Shown: positions 1 through 15,426, counted from the first letter of the stretch. The stretch: DNA of 64,000 nucleotides from JAQGMJ01 sp036498945 (GCA_036498945.1 DASYEQ010000107.1:62001-126000); one strand, 5' to 3'. Program-made: numbers and translations. The notes: generated from the sequence alone by a model not told the origin.

Positions 1-16
1 CCTCCAGGAGAATGCG

Positions 17-265
17 ATGAGCAACTATCTTCGGCAACGGCAATTGCGCGCGCGCAAGCAGTCGGATCCGGTGAAAACTCGCGGCCGGCAGGAGATCTCG
101 GAACCACGCCTGCCGCATGAGCTCGACGAGTCGAGCGACAGCCAGGCGAGCGGCACGCGAGAAGTGATGGAACGTGCGCGCCGCGACATCGAAGAGGGTC
201 AGCAAGACACCGATCGGCGCGCCACCCCCGGCCTGGAAAAGCCGGAGAAAAGGCGCGGCATCTAG
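17..265 (+). CDS. small hydrophilic protein of unknown function
   Basis: An 82-residue protein, strongly charged (Arg, Glu, Asp, Lys rich) with no hydrophobic segment, so probably cytoplasmic and largely disordered. The ATG follows a clear AGGAG ribosome binding site by 5 to 6 bases, the main reason to accept it as a gene. No domain is recognised. The middle part (about residues 45-65) could form a short charged helix. It is followed by a 191-base gap before the next gene, in which no clear signal is seen. Confidence 0.55.
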   Translation: MSNYLRQRQLRARKQSDPVKTRGRQEISEPRLPHELDESSDSQASGTREVMERARRDIEEGQQDTDRRATPGLEKPEKRRGI

Positions 266-456
266 TTCGCGGTACGTAGCCGCATGCCGGTAAAGCCTGC
301 CACCTGAGGTAGAGGCTACCGGCGCGCGGTGGCGTGCACCGCGGCGCGCCCGCCGCGCGGGCATGGCGACTGCTCAATGATGGGTACCGGGTTACCGGCC
401 GGCGCACTTGGTGTAGGAGCGCCACCGACACACCGCAACCACCTTAGGGGCATCCC

Positions 457-792
457 ATGAAAATCTCCAGGCAGGCACTCTTCACCGGTAGCGCACTGGC
501 GCTGCTTTCTTCGGTCGCTTTTGCCATGAGTCCGGCCGAATTCCGCGCCGAGACCGCGGTGGCCGACGACAACTACACGGTGGCAATGAGGAACTGCGAA
601 GTCCTTGCCGGCGCGCAGCGTGCGCAATGCATGGACCGCGCACGCATCACGCGCCAGAACGCGGTGGAAACCGCCCGCGCTCAGGCAACCACGGTGACCA
701 TCATCCATCCGGGGCCGATGCCCGGCACCACGCCGGCCGACCGTTCCGACGCGGTGGTGGCGGCCGAGCAAAAGCGTTACGCCGCGCCGTAA
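457..792 (+). CDS. small exported protein of unknown function
   Basis: A 111-residue protein beginning with a typical Sec signal peptide: basic start (MKISRQ), a hydrophobic stretch to about residue 20 and an Ala-Phe-Ala type cleavage site before residue 24. The mature part has two cysteines (in NCEVL and AQCMDR) 12 residues apart that could form a disulphide in the periplasm, then a Pro-rich tail. AGGGG lies upstream of the ATG. The family is not recognised; Cys-containing small periplasmic proteins of this type are common in Burkholderiales. Function unknown. Confidence 0.6.
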   Translation: MKISRQALFTGSALALLSSVAFAMSPAEFRAETAVADDNYTVAMRNCEVLAGAQRAQCMDRARITRQNAVETARAQATTVTIIHPGPMPGTTPADRSDAVVAAEQKRYAAP

Positions 793-867
793 ACGTGCAT
801 CGTGGTGGGCATTTGTGACCACCGCGTCATCGTCAACCCGTTATTCCGTCACCCAAAGGAGATATAA

Positions 868-1212
868 ATGAAATACGCCAAGGTTCTTCTACCCCTGCTT
901 GGCCTGACGCTGGCCTCAGGCGCCTACGCCGCCGGTGCGAACGTTTCCGCCGCAGGCGAAGGTTCGGTGAAGGTGCCGCAGCCTGAGGTGCGTGCCGGTG
1001 CGGGCGCGGCCGTGTCGGGCAAGAGCGATACGTCGGCGCGGGCGCGCCACTCCGCGCGCGAGAATCGCGCCGCTGCGGGAGCGAACGCCACGGGCGGTGC
1101 GTCCACCCATGGGGGTTCCGCGGGCGTGGGCGCGGGTGTCAATGCGGGTGCGTCGGGTGGCGGGGCTGGCGCCGGCGTGGGGGTGGGTGTAGGCGTGGGC
1201 GGCAAGGGCTGA
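868..1212 (+). CDS. exported Gly/Ala-rich low-complexity protein
   Basis: A 114-residue protein with a strong ribosome binding site (AAGGAGATATA) and a signal peptide that probably ends at Ala-Tyr-Ala-Ala around residue 22. The mature chain is almost only Gly, Ala, Ser and Val, with a basic patch near the middle (residues 50-70) and a C-terminal alternation of Gly-Ala and Gly-Val dipeptides. No domain is visible. Codon bias and repeats produce long shadow reading frames on both strands, which were not accepted. Possibly an envelope or stress-related protein; this is a guess from composition only. Confidence 0.6.
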   Translation: MKYAKVLLPLLGLTLASGAYAAGANVSAAGEGSVKVPQPEVRAGAGAAVSGKSDTSARARHSARENRAAAGANATGGASTHGGSAGVGAGVNAGASGGGAGAGVGVGVGVGGKG

Positions 1213-1597
1213 GGTGTCGGGCGCGGCCGTGCCTTGAGCCAGGCGCAGGCCGCGTGAACTGCATCGGGCTACACGGCCGACGCGCAGGCGCGGGATCGTT
1301 GCCTCTGTGCGGCGATTGATGCCCGAGCCAATGCGACGATCGGAAAGCACCCCACGGCATTGTTCGTGGAAAGAATGCCCGGTTTTTCGCGCCGGGCATT
1401 TTCCTCTTGCGGCCAGGTAACTTTTTCTGCGGCTACCTGTCAAAAATGTCTGTACGGTTGATCAGCAGTCACGATGCATTGTTTTCGCTGGGAATTTGCA
1501 ATGTAAGTTTTTGGTACGCAAGTTGCGGAAATAGCGGCGTTTCGACGCTGGCGGCACCGTCGCCAAAAAGCGAATTTCGAGGACGAGGTGCGGCGCT
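1213..1597. other. intergenic region with terminator
   Basis: A 385-base gap between the Gly-rich protein gene and the penicillin-binding protein gene. It contains one good rho-independent terminator (1374-1403). The part after it is more AT-rich and should hold the promoter of the downstream gene, but no convincing -35/-10 pair was found. Short frames here have no ribosome binding site. Confidence 0.5.
1374..1403 (+). terminator. rho-independent terminator
   Basis: Perfect 9-base stem AATGCCCGG / CCGGGCATT (1374-1382 with 1392-1400), 9-base loop, then a T run. It ends transcription from the small exported protein gene about 160 bases upstream. Confidence 0.8.
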
Positions 1598-3985
1598 ATG
1601 TGGAAGAAAAAAACAATACCGGGCGGCGCCAACGCGACTGACGGTCCGTCCCAATTCCATCCGTGGCGCTGGCTGCTCGCAATCACCGGCACGTTCGGCA
1701 TGTTATTGGTGGCCATCGCGGCCTATCTGGTATGGCTATGGCCTTCGTTGCCTACGATCGAGGATTTACGCGAGGTGCGCCTGCCGCAGCCCAGCGTATT
1801 GCGCGCCGCCGACGGCAGCACGCTCGCGGTGTTCCGCCAGGCGCGCCAGGAAAAAGTTGACCTGAAACACATCTCGCCCGAGGTGATCAAGGCGCTGATC
1901 GCCACCGAGGACACGCGCTTCTACGAGCATCACGGCATCGATTTCCGCCGCACCTTCTCGGCCGCGCTTCAGACCCTGCGCGGCCGGCCGCAGGGCGGGT
2001 CCACCATTACGCAGCAACTGGTGCGCAACCTGTTCCCGGAAGAGATCGGCCGTTCACGCAACCTGAACCGCAAGGCGCGCGAAATGATTACCGCCTTGCG
2101 CATCGAGCGCATCTATAGCAAGGACCAGATCCTCGATACCTACCTGAACACGGTGCCGTTCCCGTACAACAACTACGGCATCGAGATGGCGGCGCGCACT
2201 TATTTCGACAAGCCGGCCGCCGATCTGGACGCGCTGCAAAGCGCGACGCTCGTCGGCATGCTCAAGGGGCCGCAGTATTACAACCCGACCGCGCATCCGG
2301 ACCGCGTGCGTGCGCGCCGCAACCTGGTGCTGCACCAGATGTTGCTGCACAACGATCTCGCCCGGGCCGAGTACCAGGAGTTGCGCCGCAAGCCGCTGCG
2401 GGTCGGGCTGAATCTGGTGGAAGAGCCCGACGGGCCGGCGCCGCATTTCACCGCTTTCGTGCGCAAGTGGCTGGTGGCGTGGGCGGCACGCAACAACCAC
2501 GACTTGTACACCGATGGCCTGATCGTCGAGACCACGCTGGATCCACGCCTGCAGGCGCTGGCGCAGGCGTCGGTGGACCGCGAGGCGGGGGCGCTGCAGA
2601 ATATCGCGGACACCGAATGGGGCACTGGCGGTGTCGGTACGCTTTCCTATGCCACCGGCAGCTACATGCAGGCGCGCAAAGGCGCGCAGCCCTTCGCCTA
2701 TTTCTGGAAGACGCATGCCGCGTTGCTTGACACCTTCGTGCGCGAATCGCCCGACTACAAGAAGATGCTGGCTCGCGGGGTGAATGAAGGCGTGGCGCTG
2801 GCGCATCTGAAGGACTCGCCCGATTTCATCCGGCGCCTGCAAGCGTCGAAGAGCCGCCTGGAGGCAGGTTTCGTGGCGATGGAGCCGGAGACCGGTGAGG
2901 TAAAGGCGTGGGTCGGCAGCCGCGATTTCGATGTCGATCAGTATGACCACGTGGGGCAGGCGGCGCGCCAGCCCGGCTCTACCTTCAAGCCTTTCGTCTA
3001 CGGCGCCGCCCTGGAGCAGGGGCGCGGGCCGGACACGGTGTACTACGACAAGCCGGTGGAATTCCGCATGGACGACGGTAGCGTATGGCGGCCGACCGAC
3101 ATGGAAGGCAGCACCGGCGCGCCGATGACCCTGCGCCAGGGCCTGGCGCTGTCGAAGAACACCATCACCGCGCAGGTGATGCACGACGTCGGCGTGCCCA
3201 GCGTGCTGCGGTTGGCGCGCGCGGCCGGCGTGACGCAAAGCAAGCTCTCGGCCGTGCCTTCGCTGGCGCTGGGCACCAGTTCGGTGACGCTGCTGGAGAT
3301 GGCCAGCGGGTACTCGACCATCGCGCGCCTGGGGACTTATCGCGCGCCGGTGTTCGTGCGCCGGATCATCGACCGCAACGGCCGCGTGCTGGAAGAGTTC
3401 GGCACGCCGCCGCGGCGCGCCATGTCGACGCAGGCGGCCACCATGCTGGTGGACATGATGCGCGACGTTGTCGGCGGCGGCACCGGCTGGGAAATCCGCG
3501 GGCGTTTCGGCATCACGGCGGACGTCGCCGGCAAGACCGGCACCACGCAGAACAACACGGACGGCTGGTTTATCCTCATGCATCCGCAGCTGGTGGCGGG
3601 GGCCTGGGTCGGATTCAACGACGCGCGCGTCACCATGCGCAGCAACTATTGGGGGCAGGGCGGCCACAATGCCGTGCTCCTGGTCGGCGATTTTTTCCGC
3701 GCTGCGCTGAAAGACGGGCTGGTCAACGCCAAGGCCACGTTTCCGCGGCCACAGCGCTCACCGGTGATCGCCGCCGCCAGTCCGGTCGCGCCGGGGCATG
3801 ATCCAGAGAACGACGATGAGGTCGACGCGCCGCCGAAGCATGATGCGGGCGGCGTGGTGGTGATCGAGCATCCCACCGCCACGGCGGCCGCCACGCCGCT
3901 GGAACGCGTGGGCCCCCTGGCCGGCTGGCAGCGGGTAGACAGCATTCCCCACGCCGATGGCGGCGGAGAGACACGGCAGGATTGA
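1598..3985 (+). CDS. class A penicillin-binding protein (peptidoglycan glycosyltransferase/transpeptidase)
   Basis: Bifunctional 795-residue enzyme that polymerises lipid II and cross-links peptidoglycan on the periplasmic face of the inner membrane. Seen: one membrane anchor near residues 24-47; GT51 domain with catalytic Glu104 in EDTRFYEHHG and the QGGSTITQQL motif near 132-141; transpeptidase domain with Ser461-x-x-Lys464 (STFK), Ser519-Lys-Asn521 and Lys646-Thr-Gly648. The C-terminal 60 residues are Pro/Ala-rich and probably disordered. It belongs to the PBP1a/1c group but is not assigned further. Single gene, unlinked in function to its neighbours. Confidence 0.93.
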   Translation: MWKKKTIPGGANATDGPSQFHPWRWLLAITGTFGMLLVAIAAYLVWLWPSLPTIEDLREVRLPQPSVLRAADGSTLAVFRQARQEKVDLKHISPEVIKALIATEDTRFYEHHGIDFRRTFSAALQTLRGRPQGGSTITQQLVRNLFPEEIGRSRNLNRKAREMITALRIERIYSKDQILDTYLNTVPFPYNNYGIEMAARTYFDKPAADLDALQSATLVGMLKGPQYYNPTAHPDRVRARRNLVLHQMLLHNDLARAEYQELRRKPLRVGLNLVEEPDGPAPHFTAFVRKWLVAWAARNNHDLYTDGLIVETTLDPRLQALAQASVDREAGALQNIADTEWGTGGVGTLSYATGSYMQARKGAQPFAYFWKTHAALLDTFVRESPDYKKMLARGVNEGVALAHLKDSPDFIRRLQASKSRLEAGFVAMEPETGEVKAWVGSRDFDVDQYDHVGQAARQPGSTFKPFVYGAALEQGRGPDTVYYDKPVEFRMDDGSVWRPTDMEGSTGAPMTLRQGLALSKNTITAQVMHDVGVPSVLRLARAAGVTQSKLSAVPSLALGTSSVTLLEMASGYSTIARLGTYRAPVFVRRIIDRNGRVLEEFGTPPRRAMSTQAATMLVDMMRDVVGGGTGWEIRGRFGITADVAGKTGTTQNNTDGWFILMHPQLVAGAWVGFNDARVTMRSNYWGQGGHNAVLLVGDFFRAALKDGLVNAKATFPRPQRSPVIAAASPVAPGHDPENDDEVDAPPKHDAGGVVVIEHPTATAAATPLERVGPLAGWQRVDSIPHADGGGETRQD

Positions 3986-4084
3986 GCGCCACCGGTTTTC
4001 GCTTAAGGGCGGAAAAGTTGCGGCGGGAACTGCATTTGCATCATGTTGTCCCAAGATTACCGGTTTCTTACAAGGGGACTCAAC

Positions 4085-4444
4085 ATGAAGGCAAACGTCC
4101 TTAGCTGGAAGATTGCCTTGGCGGCGGTTTCTCTTGTCGCCGGCAATGCTTTCGCGCAAGCCACCCCGGATGGAAAGCCGGCGGCAAGTCTTTACGACCA
4201 GTTTCCTGATTGCATGAATCGCGGCCAGGTGGCGGCGGGAGATCCCGCGCCTTGTGAATTGCCCGCGCCGCCTGCAAGCCGCCGGCCGCGCGCGCCGCTG
4301 GGCAGCAATGTTTCCGAGGCCACGCCGCTACAAAGCGTGCCCGCCAATGCCGGGACTATCAAGCCCGCTCCCGGTGCGGGTATGCCGGGTACGGCGGGTT
4401 CAGGCCAAGGCAGCGGCACCCATGCGCTGCGTAGTGCGCGCTGA
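4085..4444 (+). CDS. small exported Pro/Ala-rich protein
   Basis: A 119-residue protein. The start at 4085 is chosen over one 42 bases upstream because AAGGGG precedes it and it begins directly with a signal peptide (MKANVLSWK, hydrophobic core, AFA-QA cleavage near residue 23). The mature part has two cysteines (DCMN and PCELP) and a long Pro/Gly/Ala-rich tail. No domain is recognised. The last gene before the glycogen/trehalose operon, separated from it by 218 bases. Confidence 0.6.
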   Translation: MKANVLSWKIALAAVSLVAGNAFAQATPDGKPAASLYDQFPDCMNRGQVAAGDPAPCELPAPPASRRPRAPLGSNVSEATPLQSVPANAGTIKPAPGAGMPGTAGSGQGSGTHALRSAR

Positions 4445-4662
4445 GATGTGGCCGCGCAAGGTAAGAATTGCAGGATTGCGTAAGAAGGCAAATGCAAAGC
4501 TTGCGGGGGCAGTGTCGCCGCAGTAGAGGAAAGGCGCGGGCATGGTGATTTTCTGGAGTAGAAATTCGCATCAATAGGTGATACCGCGGTGCGGCACAGA
4601 ATGTGCAATGGCTCTGCAGCGCGGTCGCGGTGACCGTCCACTTCAAGAACAAAGGGAACTCG

Positions 4663-5985
4663 ATGAGCCCGGCGGCTGAACAACAGATCAATTACGGAAC
4701 GTACAAGCAGTACCAGCAGGACATTCCAACCATGGCCCACCTCGCCAAGCAGACCCTGGCGCTGGTGCTGGCGGGCGGACGCGGAACGCGCCTGGGCCCC
4801 TTGACCGATTGGCGGGCGAAACCGGCGGTGCCCTTTGGCGGCAAGTTTCGCATCATCGATTTCGCGCTGTCGAACTGCGTCAACTCCGGCATCCGGCGCA
4901 TCGGCATCGCCACGCAGTACAAGGCGCAAAGCCTGATCCGCCACGTGCAGCGCGGCTGGTCATTCCTCGATGGCCGCTTCAACGAATTCGTCGAGTTGCT
5001 GCCGGCGCAGCAGCGTATTGGCGACGAGTGGTACCGCGGTACGGCGGACGCTGTGCTGCAGAACCTCGACATCATCCGCCGCCACGATCCGCGCTTCGTG
5101 CTGATCCTGGCCGGCGACCACGTCTACAAGATGGACTACGCGCGCATGATCGACGAGCACGTCGCGCGCCGCGCCGACATGACCGTGGGCTGCGTAGAGG
5201 CGCCGATCGCCGACGCTACGCAGTTGGGCGTGATGGCGGTGGACCGCGAATACCGCGTGATCGGCTTCGACGAAAAGCCGAAGCAGCCCAAGTGCATTCC
5301 CGGGCGGCCCGACGTGGCGCTTGGCAGCATGGGCATCTATGTCTTTTCCGCCGACTTCCTCTACGAGCAGTTGCTGCGCGACGCCGATGACGGCCGTTCG
5401 GCGCACGATTTCGGCCACAATATCATCCCCCACCTGGTGGAGTGCGGCTATCGTGTCTATGCGCATCGTTTTGCCGATAGCTGCATGCAGTCGCATGACG
5501 GCGAATCCTATTGGCGCGATGCGGGTACGGTGGACGCCTACTGGGAAGCAAACATGGAGTTGACGCGGGTCAATCCCGCGCTGGATCTCTATGACCAGAG
5601 CTGGCCGATCTGGACCTATCAGGAGCAGTTGCCGCCGGCAAAATTCGTTTTTGACGACGATGGCCGGCGTGGCGCCGCGGTCGATTCGATGGTCTCCGGC
5701 GGTTGCCTGATCAGCGGCTCGACGATCCGCCGCTCGTTGCTGTTTTCCAGCGTCTACGTGCACAGCTATTGCGAGATCGAGGATGCGGTGATCCTGCCCA
5801 ATGTGGAGATCGGGCGCAATGTCGTACTCAAGCGCGTGGTGGTGGACAAGGGCGCGAAGATCCCGCCGGGCACACAGATTGGTGTGGATCCTGAAGCGGA
5901 CCGGCAGCGTTTCCACGTCAGTGAAAAGGGCATCACCCTGGTGACGCCGGAAATGCTGGGCCAGCGCATCCATCAGATACGTTGA
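4663..5985 (+). CDS. glgC: glucose-1-phosphate adenylyltransferase (ADP-glucose pyrophosphorylase)
   Basis: Makes ADP-glucose from glucose-1-phosphate and ATP, the donor for alpha-glucan synthesis. The 440-residue protein has the family signatures: nucleotide-binding GGRGTRLGPLT, KPAVPFGGKFRIIDFALSNC, and a C-terminal left-handed beta-helix region. The start at 4663 is supported by AAAGGGAA; the frame stays open 60 bases further upstream but that extension is unlike GlgC. First gene of the glycogen/trehalose operon. No glycogen synthase glgA lies in the window, so ADP-glucose must be used by an enzyme encoded elsewhere. Confidence 0.96.
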   Translation: MSPAAEQQINYGTYKQYQQDIPTMAHLAKQTLALVLAGGRGTRLGPLTDWRAKPAVPFGGKFRIIDFALSNCVNSGIRRIGIATQYKAQSLIRHVQRGWSFLDGRFNEFVELLPAQQRIGDEWYRGTADAVLQNLDIIRRHDPRFVLILAGDHVYKMDYARMIDEHVARRADMTVGCVEAPIADATQLGVMAVDREYRVIGFDEKPKQPKCIPGRPDVALGSMGIYVFSADFLYEQLLRDADDGRSAHDFGHNIIPHLVECGYRVYAHRFADSCMQSHDGESYWRDAGTVDAYWEANMELTRVNPALDLYDQSWPIWTYQEQLPPAKFVFDDDGRRGAAVDSMVSGGCLISGSTIRRSLLFSSVYVHSYCEIEDAVILPNVEIGRNVVLKRVVVDKGAKIPPGTQIGVDPEADRQRFHVSEKGITLVTPEMLGQRIHQIR

Positions 5986-6027
5986 GGTGGCCGGGTATTT
6001 CACCCGGCGCCGGAAGCGAGGCCAAAA

Positions 6028-7938
6028 GTGAGTGAATCGAACGTGTTGGAAGTCCCCGGCGCTGCGCTGGGGGAACAGGATGTCTATCTTTTTCGCGAGG
6101 GTAGCCACGCGCGCCTGTTCGAGAAAATGGGCTGCCAGGCGGCGCGTGGACACGCTGGCGCCCATTTTTCGGTATGGGCGCCGAACGCGCGCAAGGTATC
6201 GGTAGTCGGCGAGTGGAACGGCTGGAACGGCAATTCCGATCCGCTGCACGCGCGCTGGGACAGTTCCGGCATCTGGGAGGGCTGGGTCGAAGGTGCACAG
6301 CACGGCCAGGCCTACAAGTACCGCATCGAGGCCAACGGCGGCTATACGGTGGACAAGGCCGACCCCTACGGTTTCTTTTCGGAGGTGCCCCCCGAGCGTG
6401 CTTCACGGGTATGGAATCTCGATTACGAATGGAACGACGGCGACTGGATGCGCGAGCGCCGCGCCCGCAATGCGCTGGACGCCCCGATGTCGATCTACGA
6501 GATGCACCTGGGCTCGTGGCGCCGCGGCGCTGGCAATACCTTGCCGTCGTATCGCGAGATCGCGCAACCGCTGGCCGACTACGTTGCCGAGTCGGGCTTC
6601 ACCCACGTCGAACTGATGCCGCTCACCGAGCACCCGTTCTACGGTTCCTGGGGCTACCAGACTACCGGCTATTTCGCCGCCACCGCGCGCTACGGCACGC
6701 CGCAGGACCTGATGTACCTGATCGATACCCTGCATCGCCGCGGCATCGGCGTGATCCTGGACTGGGTGCCGTCGCATTTCCCCAGCGACGAGCACGGGCT
6801 GGCCTATTTCGACGGCACGCATCTTTACGAACATGCGGACCCGCGCCAGGGCTTTCATCCGGAATGGAACAGCTGCATCTTCAACTACGGCCGCAACGAG
6901 GTGCGTTCCTTCCTGATCTCCAGCGCGCTGTTCTGGCTGGAGCGCTATCACATCGACGGCCTGCGGGTCGACGCGGTGGCGTCCATGCTGTATCTGGATT
7001 ATGGCCGCCAGGCCGACGACTGGATTCCGAACCCCTACGGCGGCAAGGAAAACCTCGAAGCCATCGGCTTCTTGCGCAAGCTGAACCAACTGGTCTATAG
7101 CACCCACCCCGACGTGCAGGTGATGGCCGAGGAATCCACCGCCTGGCCGCAGGTTTCGCACCCGGTGGATGCCGGCGGCCTGGGCTTCGGCATGAAATGG
7201 AACATGGGGTGGATGCATGACAGCCTGGCCTACATGGCGGACGATCCGCTGTATCGCCGCTATCATCAGGACCGCCTGACTTTTTCGCTGTGGTATGCCT
7301 TTGCGGAGAATTTCGTGCTGCCGCTGTCGCACGACGAGGTGGTCTACGGCAAGCGCTCGCTGCTGGAAAAGATGCCGGGCGACGACTGGCAGAAATTCGC
7401 CAACCTGCGCCTGCTGTTCGGCTACATGTGGTCGCACCCTGGCAAGAAGCTGTTGTTCATGGGTGGCGAGATCGGCCAGCGGCGCGAGTGGGCCCACGAG
7501 GCGCAGCTCGACTGGAGTCTGCTGGATGAAGCTCCGCATGGCGGCCTGCGCCGCTGGGTTGGCGACCTGAACCGCCTGTATCGTTCCGAGCCGGCCATGC
7601 ACGAGATGGATTTTTCGCCTTCCGGCTTCGAGTGGATCGATTGCTCGGACACCGACGCCAGCGTGATCAGCTACCTGCGCCGCTCGCGCAACGGCGAGAC
7701 GGTGCTGGTGGTTTGCAACTTCACGCCGGTGCCGCGCCTCAATTACCCGGTCGGCATTCCCCGTGCCGGGCGCTTTCGCGAGCTGCTCAACAGCGATGCA
7801 GCCATCTACGGCGGCAGCGGCATGGGCAATTTCGGCGTGGTCGAGTCCGGCCCGGTGCCGGCGCACGGCCGCCGCCATTCGCTGACGCTGACCTTGCCGC
7901 CGCTATCCATCGCACTCTACAAGGGCGAAGCCGCATGA
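6028..7938 (+). CDS. glgB: 1,4-alpha-glucan branching enzyme
   Basis: GH13 branching enzyme of 636 residues starting with GTG. N-terminal CBM48 (residues 40-125, HFSVWAPNA...GEWNGW), then the catalytic barrel: nucleophile Asp315 in GLRVDAVASM, acid Glu368/369 in MAEESTAWP and LSHDEVVYG near 437. It is about 90 residues shorter than the E. coli enzyme because the first N-terminal module is missing, as in many other bacteria. It lies 42 bases after glgC and its stop overlaps the glgE start by four bases (ATGA), so the two are probably translationally coupled. Confidence 0.96.
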   Translation: MSESNVLEVPGAALGEQDVYLFREGSHARLFEKMGCQAARGHAGAHFSVWAPNARKVSVVGEWNGWNGNSDPLHARWDSSGIWEGWVEGAQHGQAYKYRIEANGGYTVDKADPYGFFSEVPPERASRVWNLDYEWNDGDWMRERRARNALDAPMSIYEMHLGSWRRGAGNTLPSYREIAQPLADYVAESGFTHVELMPLTEHPFYGSWGYQTTGYFAATARYGTPQDLMYLIDTLHRRGIGVILDWVPSHFPSDEHGLAYFDGTHLYEHADPRQGFHPEWNSCIFNYGRNEVRSFLISSALFWLERYHIDGLRVDAVASMLYLDYGRQADDWIPNPYGGKENLEAIGFLRKLNQLVYSTHPDVQVMAEESTAWPQVSHPVDAGGLGFGMKWNMGWMHDSLAYMADDPLYRRYHQDRLTFSLWYAFAENFVLPLSHDEVVYGKRSLLEKMPGDDWQKFANLRLLFGYMWSHPGKKLLFMGGEIGQRREWAHEAQLDWSLLDEAPHGGLRRWVGDLNRLYRSEPAMHEMDFSPSGFEWIDCSDTDASVISYLRRSRNGETVLVVCNFTPVPRLNYPVGIPRAGRFRELLNSDAAIYGGSGMGNFGVVESGPVPAHGRRHSLTLTLPPLSIALYKGEAA

Positions 7939-9935
7939 ACGAGCATGAGCGCATGCCGCCCGACGGTCGCATCCGTGCCATCGTCGAGGATGTCTCGCCG
8001 ATGGTCGATGGCGGGCGCTTCGCGGTCAAGCGCGTGTTGGGCGACGAGTTCGTGGCGGAGGCCGACTGCTTCACCGACGGCCACGACCAGTTGGTCTGCC
8101 TGCTGCATTTCCGCCATGACGACGACAGCGCCTGGAACGAAGCGCGCATGCTGCCCCTGGGAAACGATCGCTGGCGCGCGGCATTCACCTGCGGGCGCAT
8201 GGGCACCTGGCACTACCGGGTGAGCGCGCGTGTGGATGCCTTTCTTTCCTGGCGCGCGGAATTCGCCCGCCGCGTGGAAGCGGAAGACATGCGGCTGGCG
8301 GCGCGCATCGGCGCCGACCTGATCACCTCGGCCGCACAGCGCGCGGCCGGCGAGGATGGCTTGCGCCTGGGGGAGTGGGTACTGCGCCTGTTGAATGCGG
8401 CCGATCTCGAAGCGCTGCGGCGCGAAGCGATGGACGAGAGCATGGCGGCGCTGGTGTTGCGTTGTCCCGATACCGAGATAGGCGCGGCGATGTCCGCTGA
8501 GCTGCGCGTCACCGTCGACCGCGAGCGCGCGCGCTATTCCACCTGGTACGAACTGTTCCCGCGCTCCGCCGGCCGGGCCGGGGAGCACGGCACTTTCGAT
8601 GATGTGATTCGCCAGTTGCCGGAGATTGCCGGCATGGGCTTTGACGTGCTGTACCTGCCGCCTATCCATCCGATCGGCCGCGAGCAGCGCAAGGGCAAGA
8701 ACAATACCCTGGTGGCGCAGGCCGATGACGTCGGCAGCCCGTGGGCAATCGGCGCCTCCGAAGGCGGGCACAAGTCCATTCTTCCGCAACTGGGCACCCA
8801 TGCCGATTTCCGCCGCCTGGTGGCCGCCGCGCGCGAACACGGCGTGGAACTGGCGCTTGATATTGCCTTCCAGTGCGCGCCCGATCATCCTTACGTGCGC
8901 GATTACCCGGCGTGGTTTCGCTGGCGTCCCGACGGCAAGGTGCAATACGCGGAAAACCCGCCGAAGAAATACCAGGACATCTATCCCTTCGACTTCACCG
9001 GCAGCGACTGGCAGAACTTGTGGTTCGAGTTGGGCAGCGTGTTCGAGTTCTGGATCGGCGAGGGCGTGCGCATTTTTCGCGTCGACAATCCGCACACCAA
9101 GCCGTTTCCATTCTGGGAATGGGTGATCGCTTCGGTCAAGCGCCAATACCCTGACGTGATCTTTCTGGCCGAGGCCTTCACCCGGCCGCGCATCATGCAC
9201 CGCCTGGCCAAGCTGGGCTTTAGCCAGTCCTATACCTATTTCGCCTGGCGCAATACCAAATACGAACTGACGCAGTATTTCACCGAGCTGTGCCTGGAGC
9301 CGGGGCGTGAATATTTTCGGCCGAATTGCTGGCCGAACACGCCCGACATCCTCACCGAACACCTGCAATACGGCGGCCCCGCCGCCTTCATGGCGCGGGT
9401 GGGCCTTGCGGCCACCTTGTCGGCCAACTACGGCCTCTATGGCCCCGCCTACGAGTTGATGGATGCCGCGCCGCGCGAGCATGGTAGCGAGGAATACCTC
9501 AATTCGGAGAAATACCAGCTGCGCGCCTGGGACCGCGCCCGTGGCGACAGCCTGGGCCCCTTCATCGCACGCCTTAACCACATTCGCCGCGACAATCCCG
9601 CGCTGCAATCGGACTGGCGCCTGCGCTTTCACCCGATCGACAACGAAGCGATGATCTGCTACTCCAAGACCACGCCGGACCTGGAGAACGTGATCATCAC
9701 CGTGGTCAATCTCGATCCGCACAATACGCAGTCCGGCTGGGTCAGCCTGGACCTTGATTACCTGCAGGTGGATGCGGCGCACGGCTACCAGATGCACGAG
9801 CTGCTCACCGGCGCGCGCTACCTGTGGAATGGTGCGCGCAACTTCGTGCGCCTGGAGCAGAGCAGGGCGCCGGTGCAGGTGTTCCATCTCGGCCGCCACC
9901 AGCGCACTGAACGCGATTTCGACTACTTCCTCTGA
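7935..9935 (+). CDS. glgE: alpha-1,4-glucan:maltose-1-phosphate maltosyltransferase
   Basis: Extends alpha-glucan by adding maltosyl units from maltose-1-phosphate. A 666-residue GH13_3 enzyme; GlgE hallmarks are the phosphate-site motif NPPKKYQDIYPFDF, nucleophile Asp384 in FRVDNPHTKPF and acid Glu413 in LAEAFTRP. N-terminal domains cover about the first 200 residues. The ATG at 7935 overlaps the glgB stop. The maltose-1-phosphate donor would come from the maltokinase domain of the next gene, so the pathway is complete here. Confidence 0.95.
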   Translation: MNEHERMPPDGRIRAIVEDVSPMVDGGRFAVKRVLGDEFVAEADCFTDGHDQLVCLLHFRHDDDSAWNEARMLPLGNDRWRAAFTCGRMGTWHYRVSARVDAFLSWRAEFARRVEAEDMRLAARIGADLITSAAQRAAGEDGLRLGEWVLRLLNAADLEALRREAMDESMAALVLRCPDTEIGAAMSAELRVTVDRERARYSTWYELFPRSAGRAGEHGTFDDVIRQLPEIAGMGFDVLYLPPIHPIGREQRKGKNNTLVAQADDVGSPWAIGASEGGHKSILPQLGTHADFRRLVAAAREHGVELALDIAFQCAPDHPYVRDYPAWFRWRPDGKVQYAENPPKKYQDIYPFDFTGSDWQNLWFELGSVFEFWIGEGVRIFRVDNPHTKPFPFWEWVIASVKRQYPDVIFLAEAFTRPRIMHRLAKLGFSQSYTYFAWRNTKYELTQYFTELCLEPGREYFRPNCWPNTPDILTEHLQYGGPAAFMARVGLAATLSANYGLYGPAYELMDAAPREHGSEEYLNSEKYQLRAWDRARGDSLGPFIARLNHIRRDNPALQSDWRLRFHPIDNEAMICYSKTTPDLENVIITVVNLDPHNTQSGWVSLDLDYLQVDAAHGYQMHELLTGARYLWNGARNFVRLEQSRAPVQVFHLGRHQRTERDFDYFL

Positions 9936-9940
9936 CCGCC

Positions 9941-15422
<5,482 letters not shown>

Positions 15423-15426
<4 letters not shown>

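Noticed and set aside
1407..1865. Plus-strand frame overlapping the start of the penicillin-binding protein
   Set aside because: No ribosome binding site, Cys/Arg-rich translation and overlap with the membrane-anchor part of a well-supported gene.
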